32,002 nt of DNA, from NCBI GenBank assembly GCA_002490635.1, contig DKUJ01000030.1, positions 1-32,002 on the forward strand, given 5' to 3'. Below the pieces are notes generated by a model, which saw only the letters and a list, made by a program, of their open reading frames with translations, searched no databases and was not told the DNA's origin. Below, in pieces: positions 1 to 7,067 of this stretch. The translations under genes were made by a program, and so were the position numbers. This stretch comes from Porphyromonadaceae bacterium UBA7207 (lineage in GTDB: Bacteria > Bacteroidota > Bacteroidia > Bacteroidales > Muribaculaceae). Every line of letters starts with the position of its first letter. Positions within the stretch are counted from its first letter, which is position 1.

Positions 1-103
1 TATGCTTAATAACATAGATTTAACTCTTATTGAGGAAAGTGCAAATATGTATTAACAACCATCACGCATCACCTCCACGCTCAACTCTCTGACTAACAAT
101 ACG

Positions 104-134
104 AAGCCGCCCAAACTCATGCTAAGGGCGGCTT
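104..134. terminator. Hairpin terminator at the end of the capA operon
   Basis: A perfect 9-bp stem (AAGCCGCCC at 104-112, GGGCGGCTT at 126-134) encloses a 13-base loop. The capA stop codon (122-124) lies in the loop, so the last codons of capA form one arm. There is no long U-tract on either strand, so it may work in both directions or act as a 3' stabilising hairpin. Bases 1-103 hold no gene or promoter that I can recognise. Confidence 0.55.
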
Positions 135-1180
135 TCCTGTACGTTTATATTATGTTCTCCGAAAATTCTACGCGCATTGCGGGAGAATTCTTTTGCCTGG
201 GGGTGCCCGCAGCTATCGGGTTTTTCAAGATGGAAGTTGTTTTCTGGACTTGAACCCGGCACAGTGTATACAAGTGTGTAGTCGGCTTCGACAATTTCCA
301 CTACTCTGCGATGGTCTTTCCTAAGACGCACCCGAAGCATGGCGCCACCGCGCGTGTCGGTTTTCTTCATATTGGAGATAAAATTTCCCAATGAATATAC
401 CAGCATGACTTTCTTCTCGGGATAATAGCGGTTGGGGCGCAGCTCCATCGGTTGAATTACGTGCGGATGGCCTCCTATAATAAGGTCGACACCTATAGCC
501 TCGAGGAAATCGGCGGTATGTTTCTGCGCTGTGTTGGGCAACATGCGGTATTCGTCGCCCCAATGCATGCACACCGCCACGATGTCGGCTCCGGCGCTAC
601 GTGTGGCATCGACGTCGGCGTGTATTATTTCCCTGTCGATATAATCAACCACTACTCCATCGCGCGGCTGAATGCCATTGGTGCCATAGGTGTAATTCAG
701 AAATCCTATCTTTATACCGTTGACATCGACTATTTCAGGAATCGCACGCATGCGCGCGGAATCACTGCTGTATGTTCCTATGTGTCCGAGGCCGCGGGCA
801 ACAAGCTCGGCAATGGTGGCCCGGAGTCCCCGGGGACCTCTGTCGAGAGTGTGATTATTGGCAGTAAGGAAGAAGTCGAACCCTGCATTTGCAAGCGCAT
901 CGACATACGACGGGGACGCATTGAAGCACGGGTAGCCCTGATAGGGCGGCGGCCCCACTGGCGTTTCGAGATTCACGACTGCCAGGTCGGCACTTCGGAT
1001 TACTGCCTCAAACTCAGTGAAGCATTGGGAAAAGTCGTATCGGCCATCGGCTGTTCTCGCGGCATCGCGTTGGGCGACATGCTGCATTGCATCCCCGGCA
1101 AAGAGAATTTCGGCCTCGTCGTATCCGAAAACAACTCCTGCAAGAGTGAGCCACAACGGCAGCAACCACGAAAGCGCCAT
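122..1180 (-). CDS. CapA-family metallophosphatase-like protein (PGA_cap)
   Basis: The 352-residue protein begins with a hydrophobic segment (about residues 3-19) that could be a signal peptide or membrane anchor. A CapA/PgsA-type calcineurin-like metallophosphatase fold follows. Visible family motifs in order are LFAGDAM (metal-binding Asp), NLETPV, NNHTLDRG, MHWGDEY and GGHPHVIQ, so the metal-ligand set looks complete. The family is named for poly-gamma-glutamate capsule synthesis, but Bacteroidota members usually lack the PgsB/C partners. None is seen here, so the substrate is unknown. Its ATG shares one base with the folD stop (TGATG at 1178-1182), which makes it the last gene of the panC operon and probably translationally coupled. 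An envelope location is inferred from the N-terminus. Confidence 0.85.
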   Translation of the reverse strand: MALSWLLPLWLTLAGVVFGYDEAEILFAGDAMQHVAQRDAARTADGRYDFSQCFTEFEAVIRSADLAVVNLETPVGPPPYQGYPCFNASPSYVDALANAGFDFFLTANNHTLDRGPRGLRATIAELVARGLGHIGTYSSDSARMRAIPEIVDVNGIKIGFLNYTYGTNGIQPRDGVVVDYIDREIIHADVDATRSAGADIVAVCMHWGDEYRMLPNTAQKHTADFLEAIGVDLIIGGHPHVIQPMELRPNRYYPEKKVMLVYSLGNFISNMKKTDTRGGAMLRVRLRKDHRRVVEIVEADYTLVYTVPGSSPENNFHLEKPDSCGHPQAKEFSRNARRIFGEHNINVQESRP

Positions 1181-2073
1181 CAGCGTGCTGTTGCTTCGCG
1201 TCTACGACAAGCCTCCAGGGTGTTCAGCATCAGTGATGCTATGGTCATAGGTCCTACACCTCCAGGCACGGGTGTGATGCGCGAGCATTTGGGAGCCACC
1301 TTTTCAAAGTCGACATCACCGCAAAGACGGAATCCGCTTTTCCTCGACTGGTCGGGGACTCTTGTGGTGCCTACATCGACAATCACAGCTCCGTCGGCCA
1401 CCATATCCTCGGTAACAAACCCGGGGCGACCGAGTGCGGCGACTATGATATCGGCTCTACGGGTGATATCGGCCAGGTTTCTGGTAGCCGAATGGCACAC
1501 GGTTACAGTGGCGTCGGCACCCTTGTGCATAAGCATTGAAGCCAAAGGACGGCCGACGATATTGCTTCTTCCGATTATAACCACATTTTTTCCGGCAGTC
1601 TCTATTCCGTTTCGCTTGAGGAGTTCCACGATTCCCGCCGGTGTAGCGCTGTGGAAAGCAGGCAGTCCCAACGAAGCCCTGCCCACGTTGACCGGATGGA
1701 ATCCGTCGACATCCTTATCCGGATCGATTGCCTCGATAACCTTCTGGTCGTCGATATGCTTCGGCAGGGGAAGCTGGACGATGAAACCGTCGACTTCGGG
1801 GTCTTTATTGAGCTTATCGATTGCCGCGAACAGCTCCTCGGGATTCAAAGGATTCTGCCCGGTGCTTTCGAAGCGGATGAGCGACGAGCGGAATCCGCAC
1901 GCCTCGCAGGCTTTGATCTTGTTGGCAACGTATGATTCGCTTCCTCCGTCGTGGCCGACAAGGATGGCGGCCAGATGCGGTATTTTCTTGCCTTCCGCAG
2001 CCCGCTCCCTGACTTTGGCGGCGATTTCCTCTTTTATCTGCGCTGCAGTTGCTTTTCCGTCGATTAATTCCAT
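1180..2073 (-). CDS. folD: Bifunctional methylenetetrahydrofolate dehydrogenase/methenyltetrahydrofolate cyclohydrolase
   Basis: This cytosolic enzyme interconverts 5,10-methylene-THF, 5,10-methenyl-THF and 10-formyl-THF using NADP+, supplying C1 units for purines and formyl-Met-tRNA. The 297-residue length is normal for FolD. Signatures are SYVANK with the catalytic Lys at residue 52, the QLPLPKH substrate segment, DVDGFHP, the Rossmann dinucleotide motif GRSNIVGRP, and the C-terminal TPVPGGVGPMT. The gene starts 15 bases after the ffh stop and its stop overlaps the capA start by one base. It therefore sits inside the panC-panD-ffh-folD-capA transcript. No key residue appears to be missing. 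Confidence 0.97.
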   Translation of the reverse strand: MELIDGKATAAQIKEEIAAKVRERAAEGKKIPHLAAILVGHDGGSESYVANKIKACEACGFRSSLIRFESTGQNPLNPEELFAAIDKLNKDPEVDGFIVQLPLPKHIDDQKVIEAIDPDKDVDGFHPVNVGRASLGLPAFHSATPAGIVELLKRNGIETAGKNVVIIGRSNIVGRPLASMLMHKGADATVTVCHSATRNLADITRRADIIVAALGRPGFVTEDMVADGAVIVDVGTTRVPDQSRKSGFRLCGDVDFEKVAPKCSRITPVPGGVGPMTIASLMLNTLEACRRREATAR

Positions 2074-2088
2074 GGCGAAGACTGTTTT

Positions 2089-3435
2089 TTATCGGCGACG
2101 ACCCTGCTGCTGACGCATCTGGCGCATCATGGCAGCTGGATTGGGGCCCATATTGCTGACTTTGTGCATCATCTTACGAATCTGGTCGAACTGCTTGAGC
2201 AGGCGATTCACCTCCACCACCGGGCGTCCGGAACCTTTGGCGATTCGCTGCACACGGGTACCTCTTATTACCTCCGGATGCTCACGTTCGTATGGTGTCA
2301 TGCTCATTATCATGGCCTCGATGCCTTTGAATGCATCGTTGTCGATATCGACATCCTTTATCGCTTTTCCGACACCAGGAATCATGGCGGCAAGGTCTTT
2401 GATGTTGCCCATCTTCTTGATTTGCTGAATCTGTTTCAGAAAATCGGTGAAGGTGAACTGATTCTTGCGAAGCTTACGGGCAATCTCCTCGGCTTCCTTC
2501 TCATCGTACTGAGCCTGCGCCTTTTCCACAAGGCTGACAATATCGCCCATTCCGAGGATTCTGTCGGCCATACGTTCGGGATAAAACACGTCGATGCCCT
2601 CAAGGCTTTCGCCGGTGCCGATGAATTTGATAGGTTTCTCCACCACCGACCGGATGGACAGCGCCGCGCCACCGCGGGTGTCGCCATCGAGTTTGGTGAG
2701 CACAACGCCACTGAAATCGAGACGATCGTTGAACGCTTTGGCGGTGTTGACAGCGTCCTGACCAGTCATGGCATCGACAACGAACAGAATTTCGCCCGGA
2801 TTGATTGCATTCCTGATGGCTTCAATCTCGTCCATCATCTCGGTGTCGACAGCCAGTCGGCCTGCGGTATCGACAATCACCAGGTCGTTCCTGTTTGTGC
2901 GTGCATATTCGATAGCCCTGCGCGCGATTCCCACCGGATCCTTTACACCATCTTCGGTGTAGACAGGCACATCGATGGAATTCGCCAGAACCTTAAGCTG
3001 ATCGATAGCCGCAGGCCTGTATACGTCGCATGCCACCAACAGAGGTTTGAGGCCTTTCTCCGCTTTCAGCTTCTTGGCGAGTTTGCCGGTAAATGTAGTT
3101 TTACCGGAGCCCTGCAGACCGCTCATTAGGATTATGGCCGGCTTGCCGGAGATTTCAATTCCGGCAGCATGCCCTCCCATCAGCGAGGCCAGTTCGTCGT
3201 GGACTATCTTCACCATCAGCTCACCGGGCTTGATTGCATTGATAACATTCTGACCCAGTGCTTTCTGTTTCACTGTATCGGTGAACGTTTTCGCCACACG
3301 GTAGTTCACGTCGGCATCAAGCAGGGCACGCCGAACATCTTTCAGGGTTTCGGCAACATTTATTTCGGTTATTCTGCCCTGACCTTTGAGGAGCTTGAAG
3401 CTCCGCTCAAGGCGGTCGGAAAGTTTTTCAAACAT
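2089..3435 (-). CDS. ffh: Signal recognition particle GTPase Ffh (SRP54)
   Basis: This is the protein subunit of the bacterial SRP. It binds signal sequences of nascent membrane proteins together with 4.5S RNA and docks with FtsY in a GTP-dependent cycle. The 448-residue protein has the N-domain helical bundle, then the G domain with G1 GLQGSGKTT, DTAGR, and the TKLDGDTRGGA region (G4/G5). A methionine-rich M domain ends in a basic tail (MMRQMRQQQGRRR). The start ATG at 3433-3435 overlaps the panD stop by one base (TGATG). Length and domain order are standard. FtsY and the SRP RNA gene are not in the window. Confidence 0.98.
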   Translation of the reverse strand: MFEKLSDRLERSFKLLKGQGRITEINVAETLKDVRRALLDADVNYRVAKTFTDTVKQKALGQNVINAIKPGELMVKIVHDELASLMGGHAAGIEISGKPAIILMSGLQGSGKTTFTGKLAKKLKAEKGLKPLLVACDVYRPAAIDQLKVLANSIDVPVYTEDGVKDPVGIARRAIEYARTNRNDLVIVDTAGRLAVDTEMMDEIEAIRNAINPGEILFVVDAMTGQDAVNTAKAFNDRLDFSGVVLTKLDGDTRGGAALSIRSVVEKPIKFIGTGESLEGIDVFYPERMADRILGMGDIVSLVEKAQAQYDEKEAEEIARKLRKNQFTFTDFLKQIQQIKKMGNIKDLAAMIPGVGKAIKDVDIDNDAFKGIEAMIMSMTPYEREHPEVIRGTRVQRIAKGSGRPVVEVNRLLKQFDQIRKMMHKVSNMGPNPAAMMRQMRQQQGRRR

Positions 3436-3785
3436 CAGCTTAACAGGTTGGTGGTTGTGTCGGGAAAGATGATTTTAGGAGAGAAGTCTTTGGCTTCTTC
3501 AGGTGTTATCGTGGCGTATGCCATTATGATTACAATATCGCCAGGCTGCACCATACGTGCGGCGGCTCCATTGAGGCATATCGTGCCGGAACCGCGTTCG
3601 CCGGCAATAGTATATGTGTCGAGGCGCGAACCGTTATTGTTGTCCACGATGAACACCCTTTCGCCGGGAATAATGCCTGCGGCATCGAGCAGGTCGGCAT
3701 CGATGGTTATGCTGCCGATATAGTCCAACCGCGCATCCGTGACAGTGACGCGGTGTATTTTCGATTTTAGAACTTGGATGAACAT
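3435..3785 (-). CDS. panD: Aspartate 1-decarboxylase (pyruvoyl enzyme)
   Basis: The enzyme decarboxylates L-aspartate to beta-alanine for pantothenate synthesis. The chosen start gives a 116-residue protein that aligns exactly with family numbering. The Gly24-Ser25 self-cleavage pair (which generates the pyruvoyl group), Arg54 and Tyr58 all fall at expected positions. A longer in-frame reading from 3875 would add 30 basic residues inside panC and is unlikely. The gene begins two bases after the panC stop and its stop overlaps the ffh start. The two pantothenate genes and ffh are thus a tightly packed unit. Unlike enterobacteria, no panM-like maturation factor is seen nearby, which fits a self-processing PanD (inference). 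Confidence 0.96.
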   Translation of the reverse strand: MFIQVLKSKIHRVTVTDARLDYIGSITIDADLLDAAGIIPGERVFIVDNNNGSRLDTYTIAGERGSGTICLNGAAARMVQPGDIVIIMAYATITPEEAKDFSPKIIFPDTTTNLLS

Positions 3786-3787
3786 GT

Positions 3788-4636
3788 TCAGTATCGTATA
3801 TTGTCGATTAAGCGAACGTCTCCGCAGTATACAGTCACGCAGCCCACGGCACCTGCCGCACCTGCCGATTCCCAAGCCGCCAGAGGCTGCATGGTGATGG
3901 CGTCGACAATCGAGAAATACTCGGTTGTCAGTCCTGGCAGACTATTGATCTGCCGCACGACTTCATCCTCTACCTCGCCAGGATTCATTCCGTTTTCCTT
4001 CAGGCGGACGCTTTCCGCAAGAACTCTATGAATACCGGGAGCGACTTGCCGGCCTTCGGGAGTGAGACGCACATTGCGCGAGCTCAACGCCAGGCCATCG
4101 GCCTCGCGGACTATGGGGCAGTCTACAATCTCGACCTCAAAGCCCTCGAGCTCCACCATCCTGCGGATTACGGCAATCTGCTGGAAGTCCTTTTCGCCGA
4201 AATAGGCACGATGGGGCTTCACCATGCCAAACAGCTTGCTCACAATCTGGCATACTCCATTGAAGTGACCCGGACGCATAGGACCTTCCATAACCTCGGC
4301 AACAGGGCCAAGATTGAAAACACGGGTATCAGGCTGCGGATAAACCTCTTCCACCGATGGCAGGAACATATAGTCGACGCCCGAAGCATCGAGCAAAGCC
4401 TCATCGGCAACTTCCGTTCGGGGATATGTGGCCAGATCGGCCGCGTTGTTGAATTGCGTAGGATTCACAAACACGCTCACAACAACCACATCGTTCTGAG
4501 CGCGCGCGCAATCCACCAGACTCTTATGACCGGCATGCAGCGCACCCATAGTAGGCACAAGCCCGATTGACAGGCCTTCGCTGCGGGCATTGCCGAGCGC
4601 CTCTTCCAGGCGCTTTACTGTGCGGATAATTTCCAT
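3788..4636 (-). CDS. panC: Pantothenate synthetase (pantoate--beta-alanine ligase)
   Basis: The enzyme condenses pantoate with beta-alanine using ATP, via a pantoyl-adenylate, to make pantothenate, the CoA precursor. The 282-residue length is typical. Nucleotidyltransferase motifs are visible: PTMGALHAGH (HxGH-type, His34 and His37), FVNPTQF, the pantoate-binding GHFNGV segment, YFGEKDFQQ, and the KMSKS-like LSSRN. It is the first gene of its operon and lies downstream of a near-perfect Bacteroidota promoter at 4675-4705. PanD, the next gene, makes its beta-alanine substrate. PanB and PanE are not in the window. Confidence 0.97.
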   Translation of the reverse strand: MEIIRTVKRLEEALGNARSEGLSIGLVPTMGALHAGHKSLVDCARAQNDVVVVSVFVNPTQFNNAADLATYPRTEVADEALLDASGVDYMFLPSVEEVYPQPDTRVFNLGPVAEVMEGPMRPGHFNGVCQIVSKLFGMVKPHRAYFGEKDFQQIAVIRRMVELEGFEVEIVDCPIVREADGLALSSRNVRLTPEGRQVAPGIHRVLAESVRLKENGMNPGEVEDEVVRQINSLPGLTTEYFSIVDAITMQPLAAWESAGAAGAVGCVTVYCGDVRLIDNIRY

Positions 4637-4674
4637 TTCTTCTTATCAAGGCGGACGAACCGCTTATCAGCCTG

Positions 4675-4705
4675 CAAAATTAGCGAATAATTGCAAAGCA
4701 TCAAA
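4675..4705 (-). promoter_or_regulatory. Promoter of the panC operon
   Basis: Read on the minus strand this is TTTG (4702-4705), a 19-base spacer, then TAATTTTG (4675-4682). It matches the Bacteroidota primary-sigma consensus TTTG-N19-21-TAnnTTTG exactly. The start of panC is about 38 bases further on. It is back to back with the recR promoter. Confidence 0.85.
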
Positions 4706-4712
4706 AAAACTA

Positions 4713-4743
4713 TTGTAAGGGCGGGGGCAAGATGCTAAATTTG
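4713..4743 (+). promoter_or_regulatory. Original promoter of recR, now separated from it by a MITE
   Basis: TTG (4713-4715), a 20-base spacer and TAAATTTG (4736-4743) match the Bacteroidota promoter pattern. The -7 box ends five bases before the TTA target duplication of the inserted element. If the element and one TTA copy are removed, the -7 box would lie about 20 bases before the recR ATG, a normal short leader. Confidence 0.75.
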
Positions 4744-4748
4744 CAGCC

Positions 4749-4977
4749 TTAGAGGTTGTTTAATAATGCTTGTTAACGCCAGGGCCGAAATTTTTGAGAT
4801 GTATTTATTCCTGCAGCGAAGGAGCATAGCGGACTATGCGACTGAAGCAAAGGAATAAAGACACTCCGAAGTTTCGGAGGCATCACTGATTCCATTATTG
4901 ACAACCTTGACAAAAAAATTGAATTAACATAAAATACACCACCCTGGCGTTAACAATGATTATTAAACAACCTCTTA
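4749..4977. mobile_element. MITE-like non-coding element with 33-bp terminal inverted repeats
   Basis: The element spans 4752-4974 (223 bp). Its ends, 4752-4784 and 4942-4974, are inverted copies of each other with 31 of 33 bases matching (starting GAGGTTGTTTAATAAT). It is flanked by direct TTA copies (4749-4751 and 4975-4977), consistent with a 3-bp target-site duplication. The interior has no credible gene. It holds two hairpins: a long imperfect one with outer stem TTTATTCCT/AGGAATAAA and inner GCATAG/CTATGC, and a perfect 7-bp one (CTCCGAA/TTCGGAG). A TNA-type 3-bp duplication with GAG ends recalls the IS5/IS1031 group, which could supply the transposase in trans (inference). No transposase gene is present here. 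Confidence 0.8.
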
Positions 4978-4989
4978 AAAACAAGGGAT

Positions 4990-5610
4990 ATGGAAAGTGA
5001 ATACTCATCGGCGGCTCTCGAAAATGCTGTCGCCGCCTTCAGCAGGTTGCCGGGCATCGGCCGAAAAACGGGGTTGCGACTCGCCTTGCATCTTCTCCGG
5101 CGACCTGTCGAGGATGCCGAGAGCATAGGCCAGGCAATAATAGACCTACGGCGCAACATACGCTACTGCCGTGTGTGCCACAACATCAGCGAGGACGAGG
5201 TATGCCCGGTGTGCTCTTCGCCTGGACGCTCTTCCGCTACGGTGTGTGTGGTGGAGACCGTACGCGACGTGATGAGTATCGAAGCCACAGGGCAATACAA
5301 CGGCCTGTACCATGTGCTTGGCGGAGTAATATCGCCTATCGACGGCGTAGGTCCCGATCAGCTGGAACTGTCGTCGCTTGCAGAACGTGTGGCAGAAGAC
5401 AACGGTATCGAGGAAGTGATTCTTGCCACATCGCCCACTATCGAAGGCGACACCACCAATTATTATATATCGCGGCTTCTGTCGCGTCTGCCACGCAAGG
5501 TACGCCTCACCCAGCTGGCTCGCGGTGTGGCCGTAGGCAACGACATCGAGTACACCGACGAGGCCACACTCGCCCGCTCCATCCTGTATCGCACTCCGTT
5601 CGAAATATGA
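4990..5610 (+). CDS. recR: Recombination mediator RecR
   Basis: RecR acts with RecO (and RecF) to load RecA on SSB-coated gapped DNA in recombinational repair. The 206-residue protein has an N-terminal helix-hairpin-helix (about residues 19-30, LPGIGRKTG). A four-cysteine zinc finger follows (Cys60, Cys63, Cys72, Cys75), then a TOPRIM domain (about 84-175). Length and domains are standard. Its leader contains a MITE-like insertion that ends 12 bases before the ATG, so expression may differ from relatives without it. The stop overlaps the start of the acetyltransferase gene (ATGA at 5607-5610). Confidence 0.97.
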   Translation: MESEYSSAALENAVAAFSRLPGIGRKTGLRLALHLLRRPVEDAESIGQAIIDLRRNIRYCRVCHNISEDEVCPVCSSPGRSSATVCVVETVRDVMSIEATGQYNGLYHVLGGVISPIDGVGPDQLELSSLAERVAEDNGIEEVILATSPTIEGDTTNYYISRLLSRLPRKVRLTQLARGVAVGNDIEYTDEATLARSILYRTPFEI

Positions 5611-6131
5611 AACTCACCAGCACAGACATCATACTCAGGGCACCGGAACCATCCGACATCGACATGCTTTACCTGCTGGAGAATGCCAGCGGCATGAACG
5701 AGTGCGGATTCGCCACGGCGCCCCGCAGCAGGCTCGAAATAAGCCGATATATCGAAAGCTACAATGCCGACATCTATTCCGCGCGCGAACTGCGGCTCAT
5801 CATCATAGACCGGGCCACAGGCCAGAGTGTGGGCACTATAGACATCACCGACTACGAACCGCGTGACCGGCGAGGCTTCGCCGGCATAGCCATCGTGGAG
5901 TCGGAGCGCGGCAAAGGCATGGGGACAAAGGCGCTCGACCTGCTGTGCTCGTATGCATCCGAAGTCCTGGGCATGCACCAGCTTGCAGCACAGATAGCCT
6001 GCGACAACGAAGCCTCCCGCCGACTGTTCGACCGCTGCGGATTCAAACCCTGCGGCATGCTGCGCAGCTGGCTGCGCCGCGGACGGCACTATGCCGACGC
6101 CATCATTGTCCAGCGACTCTTTCCCGATTGA
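5607..6131 (+). CDS. GNAT-family N-acetyltransferase
   Basis: The 174-residue protein has the GNAT fold with the acetyl-CoA pyrophosphate-binding motif RGKGMG at residues 101-106. A RimJ/RimL-like C-terminal segment follows (NEASRRLFDRCGF, then the last beta strands). It resembles acetyltransferases of the RimJ/RimL/SpeG type, but the substrate (protein N-terminus, amino sugar or polyamine) cannot be told from the sequence. The start is fixed by the 4-base ATGA overlap with recR, implying translational coupling. It ends about 10 bases before the efp promoter. Confidence 0.9.
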   Translation: MKLTSTDIILRAPEPSDIDMLYLLENASGMNECGFATAPRSRLEISRYIESYNADIYSARELRLIIIDRATGQSVGTIDITDYEPRDRRGFAGIAIVESERGKGMGTKALDLLCSYASEVLGMHQLAAQIACDNEASRRLFDRCGFKPCGMLRSWLRRGRHYADAIIVQRLFPD

Positions 6132-6141
6132 GCTTTTTCAC

Positions 6142-6172
6142 TTGCACAAGCACTTATAATTGCGTAATTTTG
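6142..6172 (+). promoter_or_regulatory. Promoter of efp
   Basis: TTG (6142-6144), a 20-base spacer and TAATTTTG (6165-6172) fit the Bacteroidota promoter consensus. Transcription would start near 6178. The ATG at 6160 lies upstream of that, so the efp start is at 6223. Confidence 0.8.
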
Positions 6173-6222
6173 CGGCTCGAAGACAAAAACCGGCAACAAA
6201 CATACCGACATATACCATCTTT

Positions 6223-6789
6223 ATGGCAACAACTGCAGATTTTAAAAATGGCATGTGCCTCGACATCGACGGCACATACTACTTCATCAAAGAATTCCTT
6301 CACGTAAAACCCGGCAAAGGCCCGGCTTTCGTCCGCACCAAGCTCCGCAATGTCAAGACCGGCCGCATTCTGGACAAAACCTGGAACTCCGGTGTGAAAG
6401 TGGAAGAAGTACGCATCGAGCGTCGTCCCTACCAGTTCCTCTACAAAGACGACATGGGCTACAACTTCATGCACACCGAAACCTTCGAGCAGGTGGCCAT
6501 CCCCGGCGAGAGCATCGAAGGTGTTGAATTCCTCAAGGAGGGCGACGTGTGCGAAGCTATGGTTCACGCTGCCTCCGACACCATTCTCACCTGCGAAATG
6601 CCTATGAGCGTGGTTCTGGAAATCACATACACCGAACCCGGCATCAAAGGCGACACAGCCACCAACACACTCAAACCCGCCACAGTGGAAACCGGCGCCG
6701 AAGTACGCGTTCCCCTTTTCTGCAACATAGGCGACAAGGTGCGCATCGACACCCGCAACGGCTCCTATGTTGAACGAATCAAAGCCTGA
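6223..6789 (+). CDS. efp: Translation elongation factor P
   Basis: EF-P binds between the P and E sites of stalled ribosomes and promotes peptide-bond formation at polyproline stretches. The 188-residue protein has the usual three beta-barrel domains: a KOW-like N-terminal domain, then two OB-like domains ending RIDTRNGSYVERIKA. The loop that carries the modified residue in other species reads KPGKGPA, with Lys32 at the tip, so a lysine-type EF-P. No EpmA-like modification gene is in the window. An upstream in-frame ATG (6160) overlaps the promoter -7 box and is rejected. The transcript ends in the palindromic hairpin at 6800-6865. Confidence 0.97.
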   Translation: MATTADFKNGMCLDIDGTYYFIKEFLHVKPGKGPAFVRTKLRNVKTGRILDKTWNSGVKVEEVRIERRPYQFLYKDDMGYNFMHTETFEQVAIPGESIEGVEFLKEGDVCEAMVHAASDTILTCEMPMSVVLEITYTEPGIKGDTATNTLKPATVETGAEVRVPLFCNIGDKVRIDTRNGSYVERIKA

Positions 6790-6799
6790 CAGCGACAAA

Positions 6800-6865
6800 C
6801 CATAGCACAACAACAATGCCGGCGCTCTTCCGCGGAAGAGCGCCGGCATTGTTGTTGTGCTATGG
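6800..6865. terminator. 66-bp perfect palindrome, probable bidirectional terminator
   Basis: Two 33-base arms (6800-6832 and 6833-6865) are exact reverse complements with no spacer, centred on TTCCGCGGAA. It starts 10 bases after the efp stop and ends 4 bases before the stop of the convergent small gene. This is where a shared terminator should lie. The RNA would fold into a very stable hairpin, but no U-tract follows on either side. Confidence 0.7.
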
Positions 6866-6869
6866 CCTA

Positions 6870-7067
6870 TCAGTTGAGGATAATGCCGGAGAGGCTTGCG
6901 TTGGCCAATGGCAGCGGATTATAGGCACGGGCGAACTGGCGCAGGAAGTCGACTGTGGATTCCTTGACACGGCTTGTGCCGCCCTGGATTGTTCTGCTTT
7001 CGCAAGTGTTTTTAACGAGTCGCCGACGGCGCGGCAATGAAAGAGTAGAGCTATTCTTCATAGGCAT
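6870..7067 (-). CDS. Small basic conserved-type hypothetical protein
   Basis: This 65-residue protein (or 63 residues if it starts at the second Met, 7061) has a basic N-terminal half (LPRRRRLVKNT). It ends STVDFLRQFARAY...LANASLSGIILN. I have the impression that short Bacteroidales proteins with a closing F-L-x-Q-F-A-R-x-Y pattern are common, but I cannot name a family. Support for a real gene is its position alone between non-overlapping neighbours, the fit of its stop against the palindromic terminator, and the non-random sequence. A weak minus-strand TATAATTG (7100-7107) may be its promoter. Function is unknown; there is no signal peptide or membrane segment. Confidence 0.6.
   Translation of the reverse strand: MPMKNSSTLSLPRRRRLVKNTCESRTIQGGTSRVKESTVDFLRQFARAYNPLPLANASLSGIILN

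Noticed and set aside
452..2113. A 553-residue open frame on the plus strand
   Set aside because: It lies antisense to capA and folD, both unmistakable families with full motifs; its translation is low-complexity and matches nothing I recognise.
3786..3875. An N-terminal extension of PanD by 30 residues
   Set aside because: It would overlap the panC coding region, and the shorter start places Gly24-Ser25 and Tyr58 at family positions.
4752..4974. A regulatory RNA or riboswitch for recR
   Set aside because: Long terminal inverted repeats and a TTA duplication point to an inserted element; no known riboswitch core was recognised.
6816..7040. A small plus-strand open frame starting inside the palindrome
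   Set aside because: It begins in the hairpin and overlaps the better-supported minus-strand small gene antisense; its composition looks random.
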